DNA from: Liolophura sinensis
Lineage: Eukaryota; Mollusca; Polyplacophora; Chitonida; Chitonidae
Assembly (NCBI RefSeq): GCF_032854445.1
Contig: NC_088300.1
Span: 78,345,084 to 78,409,083, forward strand
Reading direction: 5' to 3'
DNA: 64,000 nt
Made by a program: the position numbers and the translations under genes. The notes under the pieces were generated by a model, which saw only the letters and a list, made by a program, of their open reading frames with translations, searched no databases and had not been told where the DNA came from. Positions 33,129 to 45,700 of this stretch are shown piece by piece. Position 1 is the first letter of the stretch. Every line of letters starts with the position of its first letter.

Positions 33129-33876
33129 TCAGTCCAAGATTTGATGCTTTTCTGTCCATTGCTAGATTGCTTGGTTGGGTAACTACAGCTTTTAGATAGA
33201 TTCGCTCCTTGGATTGAGAGACTGACTTGTCCACCATGACAAGCTCGCTGTTCGCATTTGTTTGACTGGATTTATTTCGTTTGGCTGTTAATTTCTCTAG
33301 ATGGGTTAAAAGATTTGTGTAAAATTAACTGGCTGTTCGCTTTCGTTCAATCAGTTTCGTTTGGTTATTAAATTCTCTAGCATGAGGTTTATTAGTCCAA
33401 TATGGTAAGATGTTTGTTCGGTTTCGTTTGATCGCTTTAGTTGACTGGTTGAATATGTTCATATATATGAGGTTGTCACGTTGTATGGAAAGTTATATAT
33501 GTTAACTGGAAACTGAGTGCCTGGTCACAGAATTTACACGTGTTCTATTTTATAGTCCACACACATTTAACTGTTATATACTACTTCATCAAAAATTCGC
33601 CTTGCAAATAACTTGATAACATATATATGAAACCACCCTGGAACTTTAAAAGCAGACCCAAGTAATGGTGCAAATATCATATAAATCCTCAGCGTACATA
33701 AGTTTACATTGAGCTGCATATATAACTGGACGATGGAGCTCAGGTTATAGCTATATGGTGAGCAAGTACACCGCTATAGGCTCTGGTTTCTAGTTCGATG
33801 ATCTATAAATCTATATGTATATAAAGCCGGGAAAGAAATCGATACGGTAGTCATATAAGCAATCAACGGTATCTGA
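33129..33876. repeat. 748-bp block, copy 2
   Basis: Second copy of 31123-31870. Here it is followed by unique sequence (AATATTCGCGCTTCGC) instead of the minisatellite. Confidence 0.93.
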
Positions 33877-34890
33877 AATATTCGCGCTTCGCTATATACC
33901 CACCAAATGAATGTATCCAATTCCAGATGCTGGTAAGTTTTTATAGGAGCAACTGTCGGTTAAGTTGCTTGTTTCTAAATGAGTGGAACCCCAATGTTTT
34001 TGTATAAACACATGGCATGAACTACCGTGTGGAATATTGGATATCATTGCAGTGTATGATTACCCTTAAAGTCAGACTTGTCAGAAAACCAGTCATCGTT
34101 AATTATTTATTTTGGTGAGTTGATTTGTTCATGTTGAGCAAGGAACAAGCCATCAGCAAGCCACAGACAAGTTGTATGGAGCCGAGTCATTCTTGGATCA
34201 GATATACTTCCAACAACACACTCAGCAAGCATTTATCGGCCTTCCAAATCCCTGCTAAATTAATCATTTAAGGATGGTAAAATGACGTTTATGCATCCGT
34301 GACAAACAGGCCATTTTCAATCACATCCTGAAGAATGTCCGGAACTAAAGTGCACAGTCATCAAAATTTCAGTATATGCTTGTTCTGTCAAACGTCTAAA
34401 TGTCAACTGTGGACATCAACGCGGGATTTCCGTGGTAAAAAAAAAGAATAGCACCTCAGCCCTGTAGGCCAGCTCCGCTTAAATAGCCAGTAATTAACCC
34501 GGGATACATGCGGACAGCCCCGCAGGATCTCCGGGGTGAAAAGAAATGGGCTTCACCCCTCTAGGCAACCTTAATGTGAAAGACGACCAATCCAGACCTC
34601 TCCCGTGGGAGTGGTCAGATTATTATATCAGTCCATGTAGATTAATCAGAATTTTGTACACCAATTGTCTGGCAGCACTGCTTGCGATGTTGTGGTTAGG
34701 TAACTAAAGGATATCGCTCAAGAACTATAGTTTATTGTGATTTTTGAAATTTACATAACTTCATTTTTGCTTGTTTTAGCTGGTTTAAGAGGTGTCCCAT
34801 GTGGAATGACAACAGTTTCTTGGTCCTCACATGTTCTCGTTACGGTGAGTCCGAAACACTTCCTGTGTGCTGTTAAATTCAAATTGTCCA
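33877..34890. other. No gene recognised
   Basis: Unique-looking sequence with scattered short ORFs. A 74-codon frame at 34737 runs into the following repeat and shows no domain. Confidence 0.45.
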
Positions 34891-34892
34891 CT

Positions 34893-35335
34893 CGTTCAAA
34901 GCACGACGTTAAACCTCAATCACTCACTCACTCACTCCACTCGTTCAGAACACGACGCTAAACCCCAATCACTCACTCACTCACTCCATTCGTTCAAAGC
35001 ACGACGTTAAACCCCAATCACTCACTCACCCACTTCACTCGCCCAGAACACGACGTTAAACCCCAATCACTCACTCACTCACTCCACTCGTTCAGAACAC
35101 GACGTTAAACCCCAATCACTCACTCACTCCATTCGTTCAGAGCACGACGTTAAACCCCAATCACTCACTCACTCACTCCACTCGTTCAGAACACGACGCT
35201 AAACCCCAATCACTCACTCACTCACTCCACTCGTTCAGAACACGACGTTAAACCCCAATCACTCACTCACTCCATTCGTTCAGAGCACGACGTTAAACCC
35301 CAATCACTCACTCACTCACTCCATTCGTTCAAATA
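34893..35335. repeat. ~49-bp array of the GACGTTAAACCCCAATCACT-type repeat
   Basis: Monomer CACGACGTTAAACCCCAATC followed by ACTCACTCACTC and CATTCGTTCAGAG. About nine copies, with 4-bp length changes in the ACTC run. It is the tandem form of a short motif dispersed elsewhere in the window. Confidence 0.93.
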
Positions 35336-36640
35336 CAGACAGTTAAACGCCGCAATTTGCTTGTTTCAAACCGCCATATTTCACGCCTCATCCGCAAGAA
35401 GTAGAGTACTGCCCTTTTATATCACGCCAAAGAAGTAAGCTTATGACTGGAGGAAGCTAGATAGGCTTGGAAATGCAAGCGCCGGACAAATCACGTGAAA
35501 AGAGCCGGCATTTATGGGTAGCGCAGCGCCTGACAAGAAACTGGCAGTGCGGCAACCTGTATGGTAGAAGGCCAGGTACACAAATATAACAAACCAAGAT
35601 AATTCAAAATGTTGGCATTTTGAGGTGTGTTTTCTTGTTGTCTGAACTGAGTCATATATAAGCTTGGCACTATAGACATCCTGTGACATGACACAAAGAA
35701 CAAAAAATCACCACCGCACTATCAGTCTTCACCTTTTAGTGAAAATGTAGTTGAAACATTGGTTCAGTCAGTGCCAGTACTCCAAAACCTGCGTGTTACA
35801 CCCGAAGTTTATAACTATGCATAACTATTCGTGCCCAGCTAATACCTATATTCGTGTATCACTCCATGCAAGGTGGCCTCTAGAAAGAACAGGTTGCCCT
35901 TTAAATTAAGTGAAGGTTTCAATCAATTTCATTTCGGTGCGTCAGTCTGTGTGAGGCCGTAAAAGAAGACCTCGAAATGTGTTCGTATGATTTTCTTCTA
36001 CCTAATGTAGTGTTGTGTACACCTGAAGCATAAAACTATATGCAGAACAGATGTACATGTGTCATTGCTACATACCGATGCCAATTTGGAAAATGCATTT
36101 CATACACATTCAACATCCAAGTTCAAGGCTCGGGAATGACAGACAATAGTTTCTGAGTCATTATTGGGAAAAAAGAAGATTTTTTGGAGAGAATCTACCT
36201 ACTTTAAAATCTTTAGTGTTCATACATCAAATGTAAACATTTATATGTTATATAATATGTCATATATTTATATCTTGTCTACTTATTACATATATTTGCT
36301 ATATTATGTTTGTAGAGGTATCCACTAACAGCTGACAAAAAGTACTACCAGAGTACTGCCATACAGGTGTGTACAAGGGACTCGACCAGTTGTACAATCC
36401 TTCGAGGCCACTGAAATATACACAGATGTCTGATGTGTGGCATGGTAACTTCATTCTCTGCACATTCCACCGTCAGAGGAGATTTCATTTGTATGATAAT
36501 TTTTCTTTCTTGGCCTTTTGTCCTTGCCCTCTCGCTATGTGAAATTCTGCTCCACATATAACTTTATCGCGTCAAGGTGCATGGGGTTTTGTCACGAAAC
36601 TGAGGTTCGGTGTCAAAACTTACGACATACGACCTATGCA
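35336..36640. other. No gene recognised
   Basis: AT-rich. Minus ORFs of 82 and 70 codons (35441-35689, 36345-36557) lack any recognisable domain, signal peptide or splice context. Confidence 0.45.
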
Positions 36641-37665
36641 TTGTTATGTACCCAAGACTACTATAACAAATCACAAGGTACATAATAGAGGAAGGAGGCG
36701 CTGGACTACTATAACATATCACAAGGTAATAATAAGGGAAGGAGGCGCCAGACTACTATAACATATCACAAGGTACAAAATAAGGGAAGGAGGCGTCAGA
36801 CTACTATAACATATCACAAGGTACAAAATAAGGGAAGGAGGCGCCGGACTACTATAACATATCACAAGGTACATGTACATAACAAGGGAAGGAGGCGTCA
36901 GACTACTATAACATATCACAAGGTACATGTACATAACAAGGGAAGGAGGCGTCAGGCTACTATAACATATCACAAGGTACATAACAAGGGAAGGAGGCGT
37001 CAGACAACTATAACATATCACAAGGTACATGTACATAACAAGGGAAGGAGGCGTCAGACTACTATAACATATCACAAGGTACAAAATAAGGGAAGGAGGC
37101 GCCGGACTACTATAACATATCACAAGGTACAAAATAAGTGAAGGAGGCGTCAGACTACTATAACATATCACAAGGTACAAAATAAGGGAAAGAGGCGTCA
37201 GACTACTATAACATATCACAAGGTACAAAATAAGGGAAGGAGGCGTCAGACTACTATAACATATCACAAGGTACAAAATAAGGGAAGGAGGCGTCAGACT
37301 ACTCTAACATATCTCAAGGTACATAATAAAGGAAGAGGCGCCGGACTACTATAACATATCACAAGGTACATAATAAGGGAAGGAGGCGCCGGACTACTAT
37401 AACATATCACAAGGTACATAATAAAGGAAGAGGCGCCGGACTACTATAACATATCACAAGGTACATAATAAGGGAAGGAGGCGCCGGACTACTATAGCAT
37501 ATCACAAGGTACACAATAAAGGAAGAGGCGTCAGACTACTATAACATATCACAAGGTAATAATAAAGGAAGGAGGCGCTGGACTACTATTGCATATCACA
37601 AAGTACATAATAAAGGAAGGAGGCGCCAGACTACTATAACATATCACAAGGTACATAACAAGCGC
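36640..37665. repeat. 48-bp minisatellite (with 54-bp variants), about 21 copies
   Basis: Unit ATAACATATCACAAGGTACA followed by AAATAAGGGAAGGAGGCGTC and AGACTACT. Some units carry an extra ATGTAC. The minus-strand 185-codon frame is the translated repeat. Confidence 0.96.
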
Positions 37666-38677
37666 CTCCTTCCCATCTCGCTATGTTGTCCTCGTCTCTT
37701 CAGAATGTCATCGTCTCTTACGGGGCTGAAAACATGCTTGAAAGAATGTAAAATATCCGCTTAATTAAGGTAAATTTAAAAGTGAACGGGAATATAAGAT
37801 TCCTCAGGTGAAGGTGAGATTCAGTGGACAGGTAAAGATTCGAGGGGGCAATTCTTGCACGTCGGCATTAATATTGTGTCACAATCTGGACTGAATTGGT
37901 CGATCAACTCCCACGAAGGGATTCAAACGCCACTGTGCCTGCCTTCAGGTTATCTTAATTGCTGGTGCGAACGTGACCATATCCGTCTTCCATATACAGA
38001 TTCCGTAATGCCTGTGGAATTTAGGGCAAGCCTGTACAGACCGCTTTGTGCTTTTGTAAGCGATCAGCCATTACCTAAGCCCATATTTTGAATTATTGCC
38101 ACATAAACCCTGGGAGACGCTAAAGGCCATTGAGGTCCATGCTATTGACCCAGCACATAACACACAGATCATAGGAGACTGTATAGTACGTTAGGAATAA
38201 TAAAACTTTTTTTTAGTAGAAAAGGGACAATCTCGTATTTAAGTATATAACGCTCTATACAGAGGCCATATGTGTATATGCTAGTCTATGTGGTGTAGTC
38301 TATACAGGTGTACTATCCATACATACACTTCTTGACCACATATTCATATATTCATAAACAAGTAGAGCATAATGGAGTAATGGATAATGGATAATGTGCC
38401 CACTGGTTGCAAGTAAGATGGTGATGGCATAAATGTTCAAACATGAGTTAATGCATACGTATAACACCTGCAAATGTTGTCTGGTGTCGTTGTCATGGAG
38501 TTCCAGTGATGACGCGTCAACTGTAGGGTGTGAAATGACCTAAATGCCTGGGTTGAGGGCGGGGTGAGGCTGCAGGTGAGGGATATAAGTTTACCTGTAC
38601 ATTTAACACTGTTATAACACCTTACATCTGAGTTTAACATCAGCAGGACAGCTTCGTACTGAATCAGTGTAAAACCT
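37666..38677. other. No gene recognised
   Basis: Unique-looking sequence; the 78-codon plus ORF at 37855 has no recognisable feature. Confidence 0.4.
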
Positions 38678-38688
38678 GTCATACAAAA

Positions 38689-38818
38689 AATTGATTGATT
38701 GATTGATTGGTGTTTTTTTTACGCCGTACTCAAGAATATTTCACTTATACGACGGTGATCAGCATTATGGTGAGTGTAAACCGGGCAGAGCCCGGGGGAA
38801 ACCCACGGCCATCCGCAG
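38689..38818 (-). mobile_element. SINE 3' fragment with 11-bp target duplication
   Basis: ATTG-repeat tail, then TTTTACGCCGTACTCAAGAA and CCGGGCAGAGCCCGGGGGAA. Flanked by GTCATACAAAA at 38678-38688 and 38819-38829. Its target repeats are exact, so the insertion is fairly recent. Confidence 0.9.
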
Positions 38819-38829
38819 GTCATACAAAA

Positions 38830-39780
38830 GAGAATGGAGACAATATTTGAACGAATAGCTGGAATGGCAAATCGAATTAGTGTTTTGAACTAAAGAAATG
38901 ATTATACATTTATTGAAGAAACTTATACAGAAATGATGAAATCGATGAGGTAAATACCACTTCTGACATCCTATGATGCAAGCCATGTGATCATCATTAG
39001 GCCTACCCATTCAATGCAAACACCTGTCTGTAAGAAATGTAGGTCACACATCGACCGGCTGTTTCTGTACATTTTGCTAGGCAAATCATGAGTTAACTCG
39101 ATCTTTACATTATGTTAATACTAAATAATCTCCCTTAACAAACGCTCTGAAATGAAGGCCTAAATCTATGGACTGTAAACCTAATTCATCGCCCGTATAC
39201 CGCATTGTATACATCAATGCTTGCATCTAAATCTCTATAATAACTACACGTTTACATAATCGCTAAAGTTAGTACAATATTTCTTCGTTTCAAGGATTGA
39301 ATTGGATATTTTCACACAGTGAAATTCATCGTGTATTGTCGTGCCGTGTATTTAATGGGAGAAAATCCAGTTTGGACTAGAAAAATTACAAATAATATAC
39401 CAGTGGTTGAATTTCCGTGAAGTAATGAAAGGAATGAGTGACAATGGCGCTATTATTTCATTATTCGTCTGAAAGAACACATGCGATGCGAAAGGTGTGT
39501 CACCAAGTTTTTGTGACAGGTCTTATGGTTTCTTTATTTCATTGCGTTTTACTTCATGTTTAGCATGTATCATGATTGCCAAGTTTTTTATATAGCTGAA
39601 CTAGGGTTGCCACAGCCCGCTGTATCTTCAGCTGACAGCAGGTTTATAACATGATATTGCCCGATAAACCATGCATTCGGCCGAATGGGCACTTGAAGAG
39701 CAGGTCCTCCTGATAATGTGCCAGACACTGTCATTACCAGCAAATCTATTTGCCCTTGGTCAGATTGGAGTCTGGACAAT
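38830..39780. other. No gene recognised
   Basis: AT-rich unique sequence leading into the satellite blocks. A decayed satellite-like monomer may be present near 39668-39700 (CATGCATTCGGCCGAATGGG). Confidence 0.4.
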
Positions 39781-39784
39781 AGGT

Positions 39785-40232
39785 GCTAACATGGCACAGC
39801 CTGTTATTCCAACAATAACATGTATGCATGCATGTACTCGCCCAGATAGGATCCCAGAGAATGGGCCTTACAGACATGGCACAGCCTGTTATTCCAACAA
39901 TAACATGCATGCATGCATGTACTCGCCCAGATAGGATCCCAGAGAATGGGCGTTACAGACATGGCACAGCCTGTTATTCCAACAATAACATGCATGCATG
40001 TACTCGCCCAGATAGGATCCCAGAGAATGGGCGTTACAGACATGGCACAGCCTGTTATTCCAACAATAACATGCATGCATGCATGTACTCGCCCACATAG
40101 GACCCCAGAGAATGGGCCTTACAGACATGGCACATCCTGTTATTCCAACAATAACATGCATGCATGCATGTACTCGCCCAGATAGGACCCCAGAGAATGG
40201 GCCTTACAGACATGGCACAGCCTGTTATTCAC
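39785..40232. repeat. Satellite block 1, ~81-bp monomer, about 5.5 copies
   Basis: Monomer TTACAGACATGGCACAGCCT followed by GTTATTCCAACAATAACATG, CATGCATGTACTCGCCCAGA and TAGGATCCCAGAGAATGGGC. Related to blocks 2 and 3 through the ACAGA…TGGCA…CCTGTTATTCC core. Confidence 0.95.
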
Positions 40233-40267
40233 GTAGCATCAATTCACTTGGAATCTTTCCCAGTTGT

Positions 40268-40410
40268 ACGTGAGAAGGTCTGTCAGTAACCTACGGATGA
40301 TCGCGTATCCCTCACCTGTATATGTGGGCCTGTTTTCGGTTTTAGTTTCTGGAATGTGGGCCGGTTTCCTCCTACCATAAGTGAAATTTTCTTGAGTACG
40401 ACGGAAACAC
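40268..40410 (+). mobile_element. Degenerate SINE fragment, plus orientation
   Basis: AGAAGGTCTGTCAGTAACCT, then GGGCCGGTTTCCTCCTACCA and TTTTCTTGAGTACGACGG read as the reverse complement of the SINE body found elsewhere. It sits between satellite blocks 1 and 2. Confidence 0.65.
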
Positions 40411-40469
40411 TATCACTGCCAGAGAATCATTGCACGCGACCAAAGGGGTGCCTGTGGCGGCCATGCAGC

Positions 40470-42585
40470 GGATATGGCAAACTTTCATTCCTGGAGAATC
40501 TATACTCTTCACCATAGGTTAAGTTGAAAAATAGACCTTACAGAGGATATGGCAAACTTTCATTCCGGGAGAATCTATACTCTTCACCACAGGTTAAGTT
40601 GAAAAATAGACCTTACAGAGGATATGGCAAACCTTGTCATTCCGGGAGAATCTATACTCTTCAACCATAGGTTAAGTTGAAAAATAGACCTTACAGAGGA
40701 TATGGCAAACCTTGTCATTCCGGGAGAATCTATACTCTTCACCATAGGTTAAGTTGAAAAATAGACCTTACAGAGGATATGGCAAACTTTCATTCCGGGA
40801 GAATCCATACTCTTCAACCATAGGTTAAGTTGAAAAATAGACCTTACAGAGGATATGGCAAACTTTCATTCCGGGAGAATCCATACTCTTCACCATAGGT
40901 TAAGTTGAAAAATAGACCTTACAGAGGATATGGCAAACTTTCATTCCGGGAGAATCTATACTCTTCACCATAGGTTAAGTTGAAAAATAGACCTTACAGA
41001 GGATATGGCAAATCTTGTCATTCCGGGAGAATCTATACTCTTCACCATAGGTTAAGTTGAAAAATAGACCCTAGAGGATATGGCAAACTTTCATTCCTGG
41101 AGAATCTATACTCTTCACCATAGGTTAAGTTGAAAAATAGACCTTACAGAGGATATGGCAAACTTTCATTCCGGGAGAATCTATACTCTTCACCATAGGT
41201 TAAGTTGAAAAATAGACCCTACAGAGGATATGGCAAACCTTGTCATTCCGGGAGAATCTATACTCTTCACCATAGGTTAAGTTGAAAAATAGACCTTACA
41301 GAGGATATGGCAAACCTTGACATTTCGAGAGAATCTATACTCTTCACCATAGGTTAAGTTGAAAAATAGACCCTACAGAGGATATGGCAAACTTTCATTC
41401 CGGGAGAATCCATACTCTTTAACCATAGGTTAAGTTGAAAAATAGACCTTACAGAGGATATGGCAAACTTTCATTCCTGGAGAATCCATACTCTTCACCA
41501 TAGGTTAAGTTGAAAAATAGACCTTACAGAGGATATGGCAAACCTTGTCATTCCGGGAGAATCTATGCTCTTCACCATAGGTTAAGTTGAAAAATAGACC
41601 CTACAGAGGATATGGCAAACTTTCATTCTGGGAGAATCCATACTCTTCACCATAGGTTACGTTGAAAAATAGACCTTACAGAGGATATGGCAAACCTTGT
41701 CATTCCGGGAGAATCTATACTCTTCAACCATAGGTTAAGTTGAAAAATAGACCCTACAGAAGATATGGCAAACTTTCATTCCTGGAGAATCCATACTCTT
41801 CACCATAGGTTATGTTGAAAAATAGACCCTACAGAGGACATGGCAAACCTTGTCATTCTGGGAGAATCTATACTCTTCACCATAGGTTAAGTTGAAAAAT
41901 AGACCTTACAGAGGATATGGCAAACTTTCATTCCAGGAGAATCTATACTCTTCACCATAGGTTAAGTTGAAAAATAGACCCTACAGAGGATATGGCAAAT
42001 CTTGTCATTCCGGGAGAATCCATACTCTTCACCATAGGTTAAGTTGAAAAATAGACCTTACAGAGGATATGGCAAACCTTGTCATTCCGGGAGAATCTAT
42101 ACTCTTCACCATAGGTTAAGTTGAAAAATAGACCTTACAGAGGATATGGCAAACCTTGTCATTCCGGGAGAATCTATACTCTTCACCATAGGTTAAGTTG
42201 AAAAATAGACCTTACAGAGGATATGGCAAACCTTGTCATTCCGGGAGAATCTATGCTCTTCACCATAGGTTAAGTTGAAAAATAGACCCTACAGAGGATA
42301 TGGCAAACTTTCATTCCGGGAGAATCTATACTCTTCACCATAGGTTAAGTTGAAAAATAGACCCTACAGAGGATATGGCAAACCTTGTCATTCCGGGAGA
42401 ATCTATACTCTTCACCATAGGTTAAGTTGAAAAATAGACCCTACAGAGGATATGGCAAACCTTGTCATTCCGGGAGAATCTATACTCTTCACCATAGGTT
42501 AAGTTGAAAAATAGACCCTACAGAGGATATGGAAAACTTTGTCACTCCTGGAGAATCTATACTCTTCACCATAGGTTAACTATGG
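40470..42585. repeat. Satellite block 2, 75-77-bp monomer, about 28 copies
   Basis: Monomer ACAGAGGATATGGCAAACTT followed by TCATTCCGGGAGAATCTATA, CTCTTCACCATAGGTTAAGT and TGAAAAATAGACCTT. Longer units have CCTTGTCATT in place of CTTTCATT. Confidence 0.97.
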
Positions 42586-42732
42586 TGAAGGTTCAAATTT
42601 TGTTCAGCAATATATGAGCAAAATCCTGCCATTACCTGCGTGCTTGTCCCAGGCATTCCAGACCTGTGTCAATCGCTCCGTTCCTTAAAAGGGATGTAGC
42701 GATGTAACAATAGTTTGATGTCATAGGTGGTT

Positions 42733-45700
42733 TTAATTCTTCAGAATATGCACTCAGACTGAGGTGTGACAAGAGAATGAGCCCTATAGACAATGTAGCA
42801 AACCCATTATTCCTTCAGAGTATGCACTCAGACTGAGGTGTGACAAGAGAGTGAGCCCTACAGACGATGTGGCAAACCCTGTTATTCCTTCAGAATATGC
42901 AGTCAGACTGAGGTGTGACAAGAGAGTGAGCCCTACAGACGATTTGGCAAACCCTGTTATTCCTTCAGAATATGCACTCAGACTGAGGTGTGACAAGAGA
43001 GTGAGCCCTACAGACGATTTGGCAAACCCTGTTATTCCTTCAGAATATGCACTCAGACTGAGGTGTGACAAGAGAATGAGCCCTATAGACAATGTAGCAA
43101 ACCCATTATTCCTTCAGAATATGCACTCAGACTGAGGTGTGACAAGAGAATGAGCCCTACAGACGATTTGGCAAACCCTGTTATTCCTTCAGAATATGCA
43201 CTCAGACTGAGGTGTGACAAGAGAGTGAGCCCTACAGACAATGTAGCAAACCCTGTTATTCCTTCAGAATATGCACTCAGACTGAGGTGTGACAAGAGAG
43301 TGAGCCCTACAGACGATGTGGCAAACCCTGTTATTCCTTCAGAATATGCACTCAGACTGAGGTGTGACAAGAGAATGAGCCCTACAGACGATGTGGCAAA
43401 CCCTGTTATTCCTTCAGAATATGCACTCAGACTGAGGTGTGACAAGAGAGTGAGCCCTACAGACGATGTGGCAAACCCTGTTATTCCTTCAGAATATGCA
43501 GTCAGACTGAGGTGTGACTAGATATTGGGCCCTATAGACGATGTGGCAAACCCTGTTATTCCTTCAGAATATGCACTCAGACTGAGGTGTGACAAGAGAG
43601 TGAGCCCTACAGACGATTTGGCAAACCCTGTTATTCCTTCAGAATATGCACTCAGACTGAGGTGTGACAAGAGAATGAGCCCTACAGACGATGTGGCAAA
43701 CCCTGTTATTCCTTCAGAATATGCACTCAGACTGAGGTGTGACAAGAGAGTGAGCCCTACAGACGATGTGGCAAACCCTGTTATTCCTTCAGAATATGCA
43801 GTCAGACTGAGGTGTGACTAGATATTGGGCCCTATAGACGATGTGGCAAACCCTGTTATTCCTTCGGAATATGCACTCAGACTGAGGTGTGACAAGAGAG
43901 TGAGCCCTACAGACGATTTGGCAAACCCTGTTATTCCTTCAGAATATGCACTCAGACTGAGGTGTGACAAGAGAGTGAGCCCTACAGACGATTTGGCAAA
44001 CCCTGTTATTCCTTCAGAATATGCAGTCAGACTGAGGTGTGACAAGAGAGTGAGCCCTACAGACGATGTATTAAACCCTGTTATTCCTTCAGAATATGCA
44101 CTCAGACTGAGGTGTGACAAGAGAATGAGCCCTATAGACAATGTAGCAAACCCGTTATTCCTTCAGAATATGCACTCAGACTGAGGTGTGACAAGAGAGT
44201 GAGCCCTACAGACGATTTGGCAAACCCTGTTATTCCTTCAGAATATGCACTCAGACTGAGGTGTGACAAGAGAATGAGCCCTATAGACAATGTAGCAAAC
44301 CCTGTTATTCCTTCAGAATATGCACTCAGACTGAGGTGTGACAAGAGAGTGAGCCCTACAGACGATTTGGCAAACCCTGTTATTCCTTCAGAATATGCAC
44401 TCAGACTGAGGTGTGACAAGAGAGTGAGCCCTACAGACGATTTGGCAAACCCTGTTATTCCTTCAGAATATGCACTCAGACTGAGGTGTGACAAGAGAAT
44501 GAGCCCTATAGACAATGTAGCGAACCCATTATTCCTTCAGAATATGCACTCAGACTGAGGTGTGACAAGAGAATGAGCCCTACAGACGATTTGGCAAACC
44601 CTGTTATTCCTTCAGAATATGCACTCAGACTGAGGTGTGACAAGAGAGTGAGCCCTACAGACAATGTAGCAAACCCTGTTATTCCTTCAGAATATGCACT
44701 CAGACTGAGGTGTGACAAGAGAGTGAGCCCTACAGACGATGTGGCAAACCCTGTTATTCCTTCAGAATATGCACTCAGACTGAGGTGTGACAAGAGAATG
44801 AGCCCTACAGACGATGTGGCAAACCCTGTTATTCCTTCAGAATATGCACTCAGACTGAGGTGTGACAAGAGAGTGAGCCCTACAGACGATGTGGCAAACC
44901 CTGTTATTCCTTCAGAATATGCAGTCAGACTGAGGTGTGACTAGATATTGGGCCCTATAGACGATGTGGCAAACCCTGTTATTCCTTCAGAATATGCACT
45001 CAGACTGAGGTGTGACAAGAGAGTGAGCCCTACAGACGATTTGGCAAACCCTGTTATTCCTTCAGAATATGCACTCAGACTGAGGTGTGACAAGAGAATG
45101 AGCCCTACAGACGATGTGGCAAACCCTGTTATTCCTTCAGAATATGCACTCAGACTGAGGTGTGACAAGAGAGTGAGCCCTACAGACGATGTGGCAAACC
45201 CTGTTATTCCTTCAGAATATGCAGTCAGACTGAGGTGTGACTAGATATTGGGCCCTATAGACGATGTGGCAAACCCTGTTATTCCTTCGGAATATGCACT
45301 CAGACTGAGGTGTGACAAGAGAGTGAGCCCTACAGACGATTTGGCAAACCCTGTTATTCCTTCAGAATATGCACTCAGACTGAGGTGTGACAAGAGAGTG
45401 AGCCCTACAGACGATTTGGCAAACCCTGTTATTCCTTCAGAATATGCAGTCAGACTGAGGTGTGACAAGAGAGTGAGCCCTACAGACGATGTATTAAACC
45501 CTGTTATTCCTTCAGAATATGCACTCAGACTGAGGTGTGACAAGAGAATGAGCCCTATAGACAATGTAGCAAACCCGTTATTCCTTCAGAATATGCACTC
45601 AGACTGAGGTGTGACAAGAGAGTGAGCCCTACAGACGATTTGGCAAACCCTGTTATTCCTTCAGAATATGCACTCAGACTGAGGTGTGACAAGAGAGTGA

